64,000 bases of DNA, taken from contig JAPFCU010000018.1 in assembly GCA_026169535.1 (NCBI GenBank), forward strand, positions 1-64,000, written 5' to 3'. The notes under the pieces were generated by a model. The model saw nothing but the letters and a program-made list of their open reading frames with translations. It searched no databases and had not been told where the DNA came from. Made by a program: the position numbers and the translations under genes. Source of the stretch: Blautia sp. (GTDB taxonomy: Bacteria; Bacillota; Clostridia; Lachnospirales; Lachnospiraceae). This document shows, in pieces, positions 14,619 through 23,828 of this stretch; within the stretch, counting starts at the first letter, position 1, and every line of letters starts with the position of its first letter.

Positions 14619-17600
14619 ATGGAAAAAGATTTTTTTGATGTATTTCCAAATCTGAAAATAAAAGATCCGCTGCAGGAACTTCTCGATATGGTATATGTTA
14701 CAAAGGTTTCCTGTAATCCGGATAAGACCAGACTGTGGGTTTATATCAGCAGTGAAAGATGGATTCACAAAAAATATATTTTTGAACTTCAGCAGCAGAT
14801 ACAGAGGCAGTGTTTTCCGGGAATCCAGATCCAGGTGACAGTGATTGAAAAATTTCATTTATCCAGACAGTATACACCAGATAATTTTCTGGAAGTGTAT
14901 CGTTCCAGTATGGAACTGGAACTTCGAAACTACAATATGCTGGAGTACAATCTTTTTAAACGGGCAAAAATTACTTTTTCCGGGACAGAAGAAATGGATC
15001 TTGTGCTTCCGGACTCTGTGATCTCCCGTGAAAAAAGTGAGATTCTGGTAGAATATCTTCATAAGGTTTTCTGCGAGCGATGTGGCATGAATCTTAAGAT
15101 ACAGCTTCAGTTCGAAGCGGCTCCGGAGAGTAAATACCGAAAAAATGCAGAACTTCAGATCAAGCAGGAGGTTGAAAATGTGCTGAAGCATGCCAAACTT
15201 GATCAGGAAGAAAACTCTGAGGAAGCAGTGGAGGAAAATTCCGGCAAGGATAAAAAAGAAAATAAAAAATCGACCGGAAAGAGCAGACAGGATAAAAAAG
15301 CATTTGAAAAGAAAGGACAGAGCGGAGAGTTTCGGGGAGGATTCCGCAGGGACAGCAATCCGGATGTGGTCTATGGAAGAGATTTTGAGGGAGAGCCCAT
15401 TTCTTTGGAAAGTATTACTGGAGAAATGGGAGAGGTCATTATCCGCGGACAGGTTATGGATGTGGAAGCCAGAGAAATCCGTAATGAAAAAACTATCCTG
15501 ATCTTTCCTGTTACAGATTTCACAGATTCTATTGTAATTAAAATGTTCCTTCGAAATGAACAGGTTCCGGAGGTGACGGCAGAAATCAAAAAAGGTGCTT
15601 TCCTGAAACTGAAAGGAGTAACTACCATTGACCGTTTTGACAGTGAACTGACCATTGGTTCCATTGCCGGAATCAAAAAGATCTCAGATTTCAGAAGTTC
15701 TCGAATGGACACCAGCCCTCAGAAAAGAGTGGAACTTCACTGCCATACAAAAATGAGCGACATGGACGGTGTGACCGAGGCAAAAGCCCTTGTGAAACGT
15801 GCCTATGAATGGGGACACAAGGCAATTGCAATTACAGATCATGGGGTGGTTCAGGCCTTTCCTGAGGCAAATCACTGCTTTGATGCCTGGGGAGGATGTG
15901 TGCCGAAGGAATCCGATTTTAAGGTGCTTTATGGTATGGAAGCCTATCTGGTAGATGATCTGAAAGGAATTGTCACCAACAGTAAAGGACAGTCTATGGA
16001 AGGGGATTTTGTGGTTTTTGACATTGAGACTACTGGATTTTCCCCTCTTACCTGTCAGATCATTGAAATAGGCGCTGTCCGTGTGGAAAAAGGTGTGATC
16101 ACAGACAGATATTCTACATTTGTAAATCCAAAGGTTCCTATTCCTTACAGGATTGAGCAGCTGACAAGCATTAATGATTCCATGGTTATGGATGCTCCGG
16201 AGATCCAGACTGTCCTTCCTCAGTTTCTGGACTTTTGTAAGGGTGCAGTCATGGTGGCCCACAATGCAGATTTTGATATGAGCTTTATTATAGAAAACTG
16301 TAAAAGGCAGGGACTTCCGGATGAATTTACGTATGTGGATACTGTAGGAATGGCAAGATTTCTTTTGCCTGCATTGAACCGTTTTAAACTGGATACAGTG
16401 GCAAAGGCAGTAGGAGTTTCTCTGGCACATCATCACAGAGCGGTAGATGATGCGGCCTGTACGGCAGATATTTTTGTAAAATTCGTGGAAATGCTGAAAG
16501 AACGTGATATTTATGATGTGGATACTTTAAACCAACAGGGAAATGTGTCCGTAGATACCATCAAAAAGCTTCCTACTTATCATGCGGTGATTTTCGCCAG
16601 GAATGAAACAGGAAGAATCAATCTTTATAAGCTGGTGAGTCAGTCACATCTGAAATATTACAGAAGAAGACCACGCGTGCCCAAAAGTGTATTTCTGGAC
16701 CACAGGGAAGGACTTCTGATCGGAAGTGCCTGCGAAGCAGGAGAACTATATCAGGCAATATTAAGGAATGCTCCGGATCAGGAAATTGCAAGACTGGTTG
16801 ATTTTTATGATTATCTTGAGATTCAGCCACTGGGAAATAATGCATTTATGATCGCCAGTGATAAAAATGATGCGGTCAATTCAAAAGAGAATCTGATTGA
16901 GATCAATAAAAAGATTGTCAAACTTGGAGAACAGTTTAAAAAACCGGTAGTGGCAACCTGTGATGTTCATTTTATGGATCCACAGGATGAAATCTATCGT
17001 CGGATTATCATGGCAGGAAATGGATTCAGCGATGCAGATGATCAGGCACCTCTTTATCTTCGTACCACAGAGGAGATGCTGGAGGAGTTTTCTTATCTGG
17101 GAAGCGAAAAGGCTGAGGAGGTCGTTATTACAAATACAAATAAGATCGCTGATATGATAGAGAAAATTTCTCCTATTCATCCGGATAAGTTTCCTCCGGT
17201 AATTGAAAATTCTGACCAGGATCTCAGAGATATCTGTTTTAAAAAAGCGCATGAGATTTATGGGGAAAATCTTCCTTCCATTGTAGAGGAGCGGCTGGAA
17301 AAAGAGCTGAATTCTATTATTTCCAACGGATATGCGGTGATGTATATCATTGCACAGAAGCTGGTGTGGAAATCCAATGATGATGGCTATCTGGTTGGTT
17401 CCCGTGGATCAGTTGGTTCCTCCCTGGCGGCGACTATGTCCGGCATCACAGAGGTAAATCCACTGCCGCCGCATTATATCTGTCCGAACTGTAAATACAG
17501 TGATTTTGATTCTACGGAGGTGAAAAAATTCGGTGGTATGGCCGGCTGTGACATGCCGGATAAAAACTGTCCGGAATGCGGGACAAAGATGATAAAAGAA

Positions 17601-19088
17601 GGATTTGATATTCCATTTGAAACTTTCCTTGGATTTAAAGGAGATAAGGAACCTGATATCGACCTGAACTTTTCCGGTGAGTATCAGGCAAATGCTCATA
17701 AATATACAGAGGTTATTTTTGGAAAGGGGCAGACATTCAAAGCCGGTACCATTGGTACTCTGGCAGAAAAGACAGCCTTTGGTTATGTGAAAAACTATTT
17801 TGAGGAGCATGGACAGCATAAGCGCTACTGTGAGATCAATCGGATCGTTCAGGGCTGCACAGGTATAAGAAGAACAACAGGACAGCATCCGGGCGGTATC
17901 ATCGTTCTTCCAAAAGGAGAGGAAATCGAAAAATTTACACCTGTCCAGCATCCGGCAAATGATGAGAACAGCGATATCATCACCACACATTTTGATTATC
18001 ATTCCATTGATGGAAATCTTCTGAAGCTGGATATCCTTGGACACGATGATCCGACCATGATCCGCATGCTGGAGGATCTTACAGGCAAAGATGCAAAGGA
18101 AGTTCCACTGGACAGCAAAGAGGTTATGTCTCTGTTTGCCAGCACAAAAGCTCTGGGAATTTCTCCGGATGACATCGGCGGATGTAAGCTGGGATGTCTG
18201 GGAGTTCCGGAATTCGGAACGGATTTCGCCATGCAGATGCTCATTGACACGCAGCCAAAATATTTTTCTGATCTGGTCCGTATTGCAGGCCTTGCCCATG
18301 GTACGGACGTATGGCTTGGAAATGCTCAAACACTTATTCAGGAAGGAAAAGCTACGATTTCTACGGCAATCTGTACGCGAGATGATATTATGATCTATCT
18401 GATCAGTATGGGAGTGGAAAGCAGTCTTGCTTTTACTATCATGGAAAGTGTACGTAAAGGAAAAGGTCTTCGTGAGGAATGGGAAGCCACCATGAGGGAG
18501 CACAATGTTCCGGAGTGGTATATCTGGTCCTGCAAAAAGATCAAATATATGTTTCCAAAGGCTCATGCGGCGGCGTATGTAATGATGGCATGGCGTATTG
18601 CATGGTTTAAGGTGTTTATCCCTCTGGCATACTATGCAGCGTTTTTCAGTATCCGCGCCACAGCTTTTTCCTATGAAACTATGTGCATGGGACAGGATCG
18701 TCTGGAATATTATCTGGCAGAACTCCGTAAGAAGGGAGACGAGGCGTCAAAAAAAGAGCAGGATACGATCAGGGATATGCGTATTGTGCAGGAAATGTAT
18801 GCAAGAGGATTTGAATTTCTTCCTATTGATATTTATAAGTCTCATGCAAGCCGCTTTCAGATTATTGACGGAAAGCTTCTTCCGCCGTTGAACAGTATTG
18901 ACGGAATGGGTGATAAGGCTGCAGAGGCGGTAGTACAGGCTGCGAAAGAGGGGAGATTTCTGTCGAAAGATGATTTTCGGGATAGAACAAAAGTCAGTAA
19001 GACAGTCATTGATCTGATGGATGATCTGGGGTTGTTTGGAGATATCCCTCAGTCAAATCAGTTCTCTCTGTTTGACGTAGTGGTGTGA
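14619..19088 (+). CDS. polC: DNA polymerase III alpha subunit, PolC type
   Basis: A 1489-residue replicative polymerase of low-GC Gram-positives. An N-terminal domain is followed by a highly charged linker (about residues 195-245, Lys/Glu/Ser-rich), an OB fold (GEVIIRGQVMDVEA), and a PHP domain starting HCHTKMSDMDG (about 375). The proofreading exonuclease is inserted in the PHP domain, with FDIETTGFSP (about 467) and HHRAVDDAACTA. The catalytic core follows, with GSRGSVGSS and a zinc site CPNCKY...CPECG. The PDIDLNFSGEYQ segment carries the catalytic aspartates. Length is normal for PolC. The ribosome site is AGAGG. It overlaps the upstream extension of fbp, whose real start is 19100. Confidence 0.97.
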   Translation: MEKDFFDVFPNLKIKDPLQELLDMVYVTKVSCNPDKTRLWVYISSERWIHKKYIFELQQQIQRQCFPGIQIQVTVIEKFHLSRQYTPDNFLEVYRSSMELELRNYNMLEYNLFKRAKITFSGTEEMDLVLPDSVISREKSEILVEYLHKVFCERCGMNLKIQLQFEAAPESKYRKNAELQIKQEVENVLKHAKLDQEENSEEAVEENSGKDKKENKKSTGKSRQDKKAFEKKGQSGEFRGGFRRDSNPDVVYGRDFEGEPISLESITGEMGEVIIRGQVMDVEAREIRNEKTILIFPVTDFTDSIVIKMFLRNEQVPEVTAEIKKGAFLKLKGVTTIDRFDSELTIGSIAGIKKISDFRSSRMDTSPQKRVELHCHTKMSDMDGVTEAKALVKRAYEWGHKAIAITDHGVVQAFPEANHCFDAWGGCVPKESDFKVLYGMEAYLVDDLKGIVTNSKGQSMEGDFVVFDIETTGFSPLTCQIIEIGAVRVEKGVITDRYSTFVNPKVPIPYRIEQLTSINDSMVMDAPEIQTVLPQFLDFCKGAVMVAHNADFDMSFIIENCKRQGLPDEFTYVDTVGMARFLLPALNRFKLDTVAKAVGVSLAHHHRAVDDAACTADIFVKFVEMLKERDIYDVDTLNQQGNVSVDTIKKLPTYHAVIFARNETGRINLYKLVSQSHLKYYRRRPRVPKSVFLDHREGLLIGSACEAGELYQAILRNAPDQEIARLVDFYDYLEIQPLGNNAFMIASDKNDAVNSKENLIEINKKIVKLGEQFKKPVVATCDVHFMDPQDEIYRRIIMAGNGFSDADDQAPLYLRTTEEMLEEFSYLGSEKAEEVVITNTNKIADMIEKISPIHPDKFPPVIENSDQDLRDICFKKAHEIYGENLPSIVEERLEKELNSIISNGYAVMYIIAQKLVWKSNDDGYLVGSRGSVGSSLAATMSGITEVNPLPPHYICPNCKYSDFDSTEVKKFGGMAGCDMPDKNCPECGTKMIKEGFDIPFETFLGFKGDKEPDIDLNFSGEYQANAHKYTEVIFGKGQTFKAGTIGTLAEKTAFGYVKNYFEEHGQHKRYCEINRIVQGCTGIRRTTGQHPGGIIVLPKGEEIEKFTPVQHPANDENSDIITTHFDYHSIDGNLLKLDILGHDDPTMIRMLEDLTGKDAKEVPLDSKEVMSLFASTKALGISPDDIGGCKLGCLGVPEFGTDFAMQMLIDTQPKYFSDLVRIAGLAHGTDVWLGNAQTLIQEGKATISTAICTRDDIMIYLISMGVESSLAFTIMESVRKGKGLREEWEATMREHNVPEWYIWSCKKIKYMFPKAHAAAYVMMAWRIAWFKVFIPLAYYAAFFSIRATAFSYETMCMGQDRLEYYLAELRKKGDEASKKEQDTIRDMRIVQEMYARGFEFLPIDIYKSHASRFQIIDGKLLPPLNSIDGMGDKAAEAVVQAAKEGRFLSKDDFRDRTKVSKTVIDLMDDLGLFGDIPQSNQFSLFDVVV

Positions 19089-19099
19089 AAGGAGCAAAT

Positions 19100-21055
19100 A
19101 TGAAAAAAGAAGAGCTTAGATATTTACAAAGACTGGCAGAGCTTTATCCTACTATAGGAAAGGCATCGACAGAGATTATCAATCTCCAGTCGATCCTGAA
19201 CCTTCCAAAAGGAACCGAACATTTTATGTCTGATCTTCATGGAGCGTATGAGGCCTTTTCGCATGTACTGAGGAATGGGTCCGGAGCTGTACGTAAAAAG
19301 ATCGATGATGTTTTTGGTCATACATTAAGCAATCATGATAAACGTGATCTGGCAACTTTGATCTATTATCCCAGAGAAAAGATCAGACTGGTAAAAAAGA
19401 CGGAAGATGACATGGAAAACTGGTACAAGATCACTTTGTACCGGCTGATAGAGGTATGCAAGACGACTGCTTCCAAATATACAAGATCTAAGGTCAGAAA
19501 GGCGCTTCCTCATGATTATGCTTATGTGATCGAGGAACTGATCACAGAAAAAGCAGAGGTTCTGGATAAAGAGGCTTATTATAATTCGATTGTAAATACT
19601 ATTATAGAGATCCGGAGAGCCGAGAATTTTATCATCGCTCTGGCAGAGCTGATCCAGAGACTTGTTGTGGATCACCTTCATATTCTGGGAGATATTTTTG
19701 ACAGAGGTCCAGGTCCTCATTTTATTATGGACCGGCTGATGGAATATCATTCGCTGGATATTCAATGGGGAAATCATGATGTAGTGTGGATGGGGGCAGC
19801 AGTAGGGCAGGGAGCCTGTATTGCTACAGTCCTCAGAAACAGTATTCGATATGATAATCTGGATATCCTGGAGGATGGCTATGGTATTAACCTGCTTCCT
19901 TTGGCAACATTTGCGCTGGAAACTTATAAGGATGACCCCTGTCATACATTTGAGATAAAAGGAAGTTCAGATTATAATGTTCTGGAAAAGGAACTGAGCC
20001 GAAAGATGCATAAAGCTGTTTCAATTATTCAGTTTAAACTGGAAGGACAGCTTCTTATGAAACGGAAGGAATTTCAGATGGAAGACCGGTGCCTGCTCCA
20101 TCGGATCAATCCGGATAAGGGCACGATCACTATGCCGGACGGAATAGAATATCCTTTGAAGGACATGAACTTTCCTACGGTTGACTGGGAACATCCTTAT
20201 GAACTGACAGAAGGAGAGCATGGAGTGATGGAACGTCTGGAGACAGCTTTCAGAAACTGTGAGAAGCTGCAGAACCATATGCGTTTTCTTCTGGATCGGG
20301 GCGGTCTTTATAAAATATACAATAACAATCTCCTTTTTCATGGCTGTATTCCGCTGAACGAAGATGGAAGTCTGAAGGAAATTGAGGTTTATGGTGAAAA
20401 ATATAAGGGACGTGCATTGTATGATGCTTTAGAAAGCTATGTTCGACGGGCGTTTTTCGCAGTGGATCCGGAGGAACAGGAGCAGGGTAGAGATATTCTG
20501 TGGTATATTTGGGCCAGTCCTAATTCGCCTCTTTTTGGAAAAGATAAAATGACAACTTTTGAACGTTATTTTATTGAAGATAAGGAAACACATAAAGAGA
20601 AAAAGGGAGCATATTACCGTCTTCTTGAAAATGAAGAGGTAGTGGACCGAATGCTTAAAGAGTTTGGTCTGGATCCTTTAAAGAGCCATATTATCAATGG
20701 TCATGTTCCTGTTCATCAGAGCGAGGGAGAAAGTCCGGTAAAATGTGGTGGAAAGATCATAGTTATTGACGGCGGCCTGTGTACCGCATATCAGAAGGTA
20801 ACGGGGATTGCCGGATATACTCTGATCTACAATTCCTATGGCCTGTTTCTTGCAGCCCATGAACCTTTTACTTCTGCAGAAGAGGCTGTCTCAAAGGGAA
20901 AAGATATTGTATCCAGTCAGATGGCGGTACATTACAGTTCGAAAAGAAGACTTGTGGGAGATACGGATAATGGTCGTGCACTCAGAGAAAGAATTCAGGA
21001 ACTGGAGAGTCTTTTGGATGCTTATCGAAAAGGTACGATAAAAGAAACAAAATAA
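19100..21055 (+). CDS. fbp: Fructose-1,6-bisphosphatase, class III
   Basis: A 651-residue Firmicutes-type FBPase of the metallophosphoesterase superfamily, unrelated to class I/II enzymes. Metal-binding motifs are FMSDLHGAYEAF, LGDIFDRGPGPH and IQWGNHDVVWMGAA, with a later NGHVPVH. It removes the 1-phosphate of fructose 1,6-bisphosphate in gluconeogenesis. The start at 19100 follows AAGGAG; the track's 19085 start overlaps the polC stop and has no site. It is likely translated from the ispG-polC transcript, since no promoter is visible between. The gene directly downstream has its own promoter. Confidence 0.94.
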   Translation: MKKEELRYLQRLAELYPTIGKASTEIINLQSILNLPKGTEHFMSDLHGAYEAFSHVLRNGSGAVRKKIDDVFGHTLSNHDKRDLATLIYYPREKIRLVKKTEDDMENWYKITLYRLIEVCKTTASKYTRSKVRKALPHDYAYVIEELITEKAEVLDKEAYYNSIVNTIIEIRRAENFIIALAELIQRLVVDHLHILGDIFDRGPGPHFIMDRLMEYHSLDIQWGNHDVVWMGAAVGQGACIATVLRNSIRYDNLDILEDGYGINLLPLATFALETYKDDPCHTFEIKGSSDYNVLEKELSRKMHKAVSIIQFKLEGQLLMKRKEFQMEDRCLLHRINPDKGTITMPDGIEYPLKDMNFPTVDWEHPYELTEGEHGVMERLETAFRNCEKLQNHMRFLLDRGGLYKIYNNNLLFHGCIPLNEDGSLKEIEVYGEKYKGRALYDALESYVRRAFFAVDPEEQEQGRDILWYIWASPNSPLFGKDKMTTFERYFIEDKETHKEKKGAYYRLLENEEVVDRMLKEFGLDPLKSHIINGHVPVHQSEGESPVKCGGKIIVIDGGLCTAYQKVTGIAGYTLIYNSYGLFLAAHEPFTSAEEAVSKGKDIVSSQMAVHYSSKRRLVGDTDNGRALRERIQELESLLDAYRKGTIKETK

Positions 21056-21059
21056 AGTC

Positions 21060-21088
21060 TTTACTTATCTAAACGGTTTCTATATAAT
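21060..21088 (+). promoter_or_regulatory. Promoter of the PurF paralogue
   Basis: TTTACT, a 17-base spacer and perfect TATAAT just after fbp. The leader is about 75 bases long. Confidence 0.65.
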
Positions 21089-21170
21089 GTTGCTTGCAAT
21101 GAATACGGAAGATCAAACTGGTAACCAGCTTCACGTTTACGAAAAAACACAATAAGGAGAGAACAGAATT

Positions 21171-22586
21171 ATGGGCGGAATTTTTGGAGTAGCTTCAAAA
21201 TCCAGCTGCGTGCTGGACTTGTTTTTTGGCATTGATTACCATTCACACCTGGGTACAAGAAGAGGAGGAATGGCAGTGTATGATCATGTCAAAGGCTTTG
21301 ACAGAGCGATCCATAACATTGAAAACTCACCGTTTCGTACAAAATTTGACAGAGATGTATCAGAACTTCAGGGTACTCTGGGAATCGGATGTATATCAGA
21401 CAATGAGCCTCAGCCTCTTCTGGTGCGTTCTCATCTGGGAAACTTTGCTATTACTACAGTAGGCAAGATCAACAACATGGAAGAACTGATTGAGCATTCC
21501 TTTAAAAATGGAAGTACTCATTTTCTGGAAATGAGCGGAGGAAATGTAAACCCTACAGAGATGGTAGCCTCTCTTATCAACCAGAAAGCCACTATGGTGG
21601 AAGGAATCCGCTATGCACAGGAGATGATTGAAGGCTCCATGACAATGCTGATCCTGACTCCAAAGGGACTTTTTGCAGCAAGAGATCGTCTGGGAAGGAC
21701 TCCTCTTATTGTAGGAAAGAAAGAAGATGCCCGCTGCGTATCTTTTGAAAGTCATGCATATATCAATCTGGGGTATGAGGACGAAAAGTCTCTGGGACCT
21801 GGAGAAATTGTCTTTGTTACACCGGAAGGCATAGAGTCACTGCAGAAACCTGGCGAAAAAATGCGTATCTGTTCTTTCCTCTGGGTATACTATGGTTATC
21901 CAACATCTACTTATGAAGGAGTAAATGTTGAGGAAATGCGTTATAAGTGCGGCGATATGCTGGCAGAACGTGATTTTGGGGAAGTGAAGCCTGACATTGT
22001 TGCAGGAGTACCTGATTCAGGAATCGCACATGCGATTGGCTATGCAAACCGTTCAGGAGTACCGTTTGCCCGCCCGTTTATTAAATATACACCAACCTGG
22101 CCGCGATCCTTTATGCCTACACAGCAGAGCCAGAGAAACCTTATTGCAAAAATGAAACTGATTCCGGTTCACAGGCTTATTAAAGGAAAAAGTCTTCTTA
22201 TGATCGATGATTCTATTGTAAGAGGAACACAGCTTCGTGAAACATCTGATTTCCTTTATACAAATGGTGCAAAAGAAGTCCATATCAGACCGGCCTGCCC
22301 GCCGCTTCTTTATGGATGTAAATATTTAAACTTCTCTCGGTCAAAATCAGAAATGGATCTGATAACAAGGAGAATGATCGCAAAACGAGAAGGGGATAAT
22401 GTAGATGAAAAGATTCTTGCAGATTATGCAAATCCGGATTCTGAAAACTACAAGGGGATGCTGGAAGACATCCGCAAAGAGCTGAATTTTACTACCCTGA
22501 AATACCATCGTCTTGATGATCTGGTGGCTTCTATTGATATTGAGCCATGTAAGCTCTGTACTTACTGTTGGAGCGGTAAAGAATAA
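21171..22586 (+). CDS. PurF-like amidophosphoribosyltransferase lacking the Ntn cysteine
   Basis: A 471-residue PurF homologue. Genuine PurF starts MC(G)IFG, the Cys being the glutaminase nucleophile after Met removal; here the start is MGGIFGVASKSSC, with Gly (GGC) instead. The usual RGQ(E/D) block is replaced by LGTRRGGMAVYD, and the glutamine-site HNGNL is not present. The phosphoribosyltransferase half is intact: RSFMPTQQSQRN and the PRPP loop MIDDSIVRGTQ (about residue 342-352). Cysteines matching the Fe-S ligands of Bacillus PurF are retained (RICSFLWVYYGYP, LLYGCKYL, and CKLCTYC at the end). It should be unable to use glutamine. It might use ammonia or make another phosphoribosyl product, or be regulatory. 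It is commonly annotated as PurF, which I consider unsafe. Confidence 0.85.
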   Translation: MGGIFGVASKSSCVLDLFFGIDYHSHLGTRRGGMAVYDHVKGFDRAIHNIENSPFRTKFDRDVSELQGTLGIGCISDNEPQPLLVRSHLGNFAITTVGKINNMEELIEHSFKNGSTHFLEMSGGNVNPTEMVASLINQKATMVEGIRYAQEMIEGSMTMLILTPKGLFAARDRLGRTPLIVGKKEDARCVSFESHAYINLGYEDEKSLGPGEIVFVTPEGIESLQKPGEKMRICSFLWVYYGYPTSTYEGVNVEEMRYKCGDMLAERDFGEVKPDIVAGVPDSGIAHAIGYANRSGVPFARPFIKYTPTWPRSFMPTQQSQRNLIAKMKLIPVHRLIKGKSLLMIDDSIVRGTQLRETSDFLYTNGAKEVHIRPACPPLLYGCKYLNFSRSKSEMDLITRRMIAKREGDNVDEKILADYANPDSENYKGMLEDIRKELNFTTLKYHRLDDLVASIDIEPCKLCTYCWSGKE

Positions 22587-22627
22587 GAACCGGTATCAGA
22601 GGGAATACAGAACAGAGGTGAAATCAA

Positions 22628-23560
22628 ATGAAAAAAAGGGACGAGATACTGAAGGTACTGTTATGTGTGCTGATCGCTGTGTTTGTTATAGTAAGTGCAG
22701 CTGCTCTTTTGCTGGTTGGATTTCGCAGCAGCGCTATAAAAGAACAGAAAAAACAGGCAGCAATGGAAGCTTTGAAGAACAGACCCACTGCAGTACCAAC
22801 AGCCGCTGTCTCTGCAACACCAACTCCTTCCCCCAGACCGACAGCAACGCCAACTCCTGTTCCGGTTAAGACAGCGGCGTTTGATCCGGATGTTTTTTGG
22901 GATAATTGGTACAGTACAGATGGAACTGCTGCGATAAATGTATATAATATCAGCCTGGATACCGTATCTTTTAGCTTTTCCCAGACAGACCGTAATCAGA
23001 CGCAGACAGTTACTGGAGATGTGACAGCGGAGGTTGCAGGCAATGCGGCAAAATTTACACTTTATGATTCCGTGGGAAATACTTCATACGGAAGTATGAT
23101 TTTTGATAACGGGCAGCTCTATCTGAAAATACTGACCACAGACCCGGTATCTGCAGTATACCCAAGGGTAGACTGTATTATGAGCCGCGAGCAGATTCAG
23201 CTGATTCCGGATCCAACTGCAACACCTGTGCCGACGGCAGTGCCGCAGCAGCAGACGAATACGCAGACAGGGGAATACTTCTTCCCGGAAAGCAACAGTC
23301 GTTATCTGACAGATGAGGAAATATCTGTATATTCAGCTGAACAGCTGGAACTTGCCAAAAATGAGATATATGCCCGCCATGGACGTATTTTTGTGACACA
23401 GAGGATTGCTGACTATTTTAACAGTACTTCCTGGTATCAGGGAACTATAGATCCGGAAACTTTTGATGCACAGCAGGGCTCTGTTTTTAATGAATATGAA
23501 ACGGCAAATATTCAGAAGATTGATCAATGGCAGAGAGCTAAGGCGGAAGCTGGAAATTAA
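22628..23560 (+). CDS. Membrane-anchored YARHG-domain protein
   Basis: A 310-residue extracytoplasmic protein. An N-terminal membrane helix (about residues 10-32) is followed by a Pro/Thr-rich wall-spanning linker (TPTPSPRPTATPTPVPV), then a beta-rich domain of about 120 residues, a second Pro/Thr linker (DPTATPVPTAVPQQQ) and a C-terminal YARHG domain. The latter is recognised by YLTDEEISVYSAEQLELAKNEIYARHGRIF and the following SWYQGTIDPETF. YARHG proteins are surface proteins of unknown function. There is no LPXTG motif. It starts 42 bases after the PurF-like gene without a terminator between, so it may share that transcript. A long hairpin terminator closes it. Confidence 0.8.
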   Translation: MKKRDEILKVLLCVLIAVFVIVSAAALLLVGFRSSAIKEQKKQAAMEALKNRPTAVPTAAVSATPTPSPRPTATPTPVPVKTAAFDPDVFWDNWYSTDGTAAINVYNISLDTVSFSFSQTDRNQTQTVTGDVTAEVAGNAAKFTLYDSVGNTSYGSMIFDNGQLYLKILTTDPVSAVYPRVDCIMSREQIQLIPDPTATPVPTAVPQQQTNTQTGEYFFPESNSRYLTDEEISVYSAEQLELAKNEIYARHGRIFVTQRIADYFNSTSWYQGTIDPETFDAQQGSVFNEYETANIQKIDQWQRAKAEAGN

Positions 23561-23605
23561 AATATAACCAACAGATGAATATGGAATATGTCTGTTTGTG
23601 GCATG

Positions 23606-23656
23606 CAAAGAGGAGCAGGTCTCTCAAGATTTGAGGGAACTGCTCTTCTTTGTTTT
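23606..23656 (+). terminator. Terminator after the YARHG gene
   Basis: Long stem CAAAGAGGAGCAG/CTGCTCTTCTTTG with an internal CTCTCAA/TTGAGGG extension, then TTTTAT. Confidence 0.85.
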
Positions 23657-23828
23657 ATAGAGCTTGTTTTTTTCGGAGAGGAACGATATAATGGAAATAT
23701 TCAGAGTTATGAATTCTGTTTTTCTATTCTGTTTCTGCAGCAGATCTGCTGTGGGTATCCCATATGTATAATAAAATAAGCTATGATGAAATGTCATGTC
23801 GGGGAGACGTTTTTCAGAAAGGAGAAGT

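Noticed and set aside
17409-18566. 385-codon minus-strand ORF inside polC
   Set aside because: Antisense shadow of polC; low-complexity Phe/Ile/Cys-rich translation, no ribosome site and no family resemblance.
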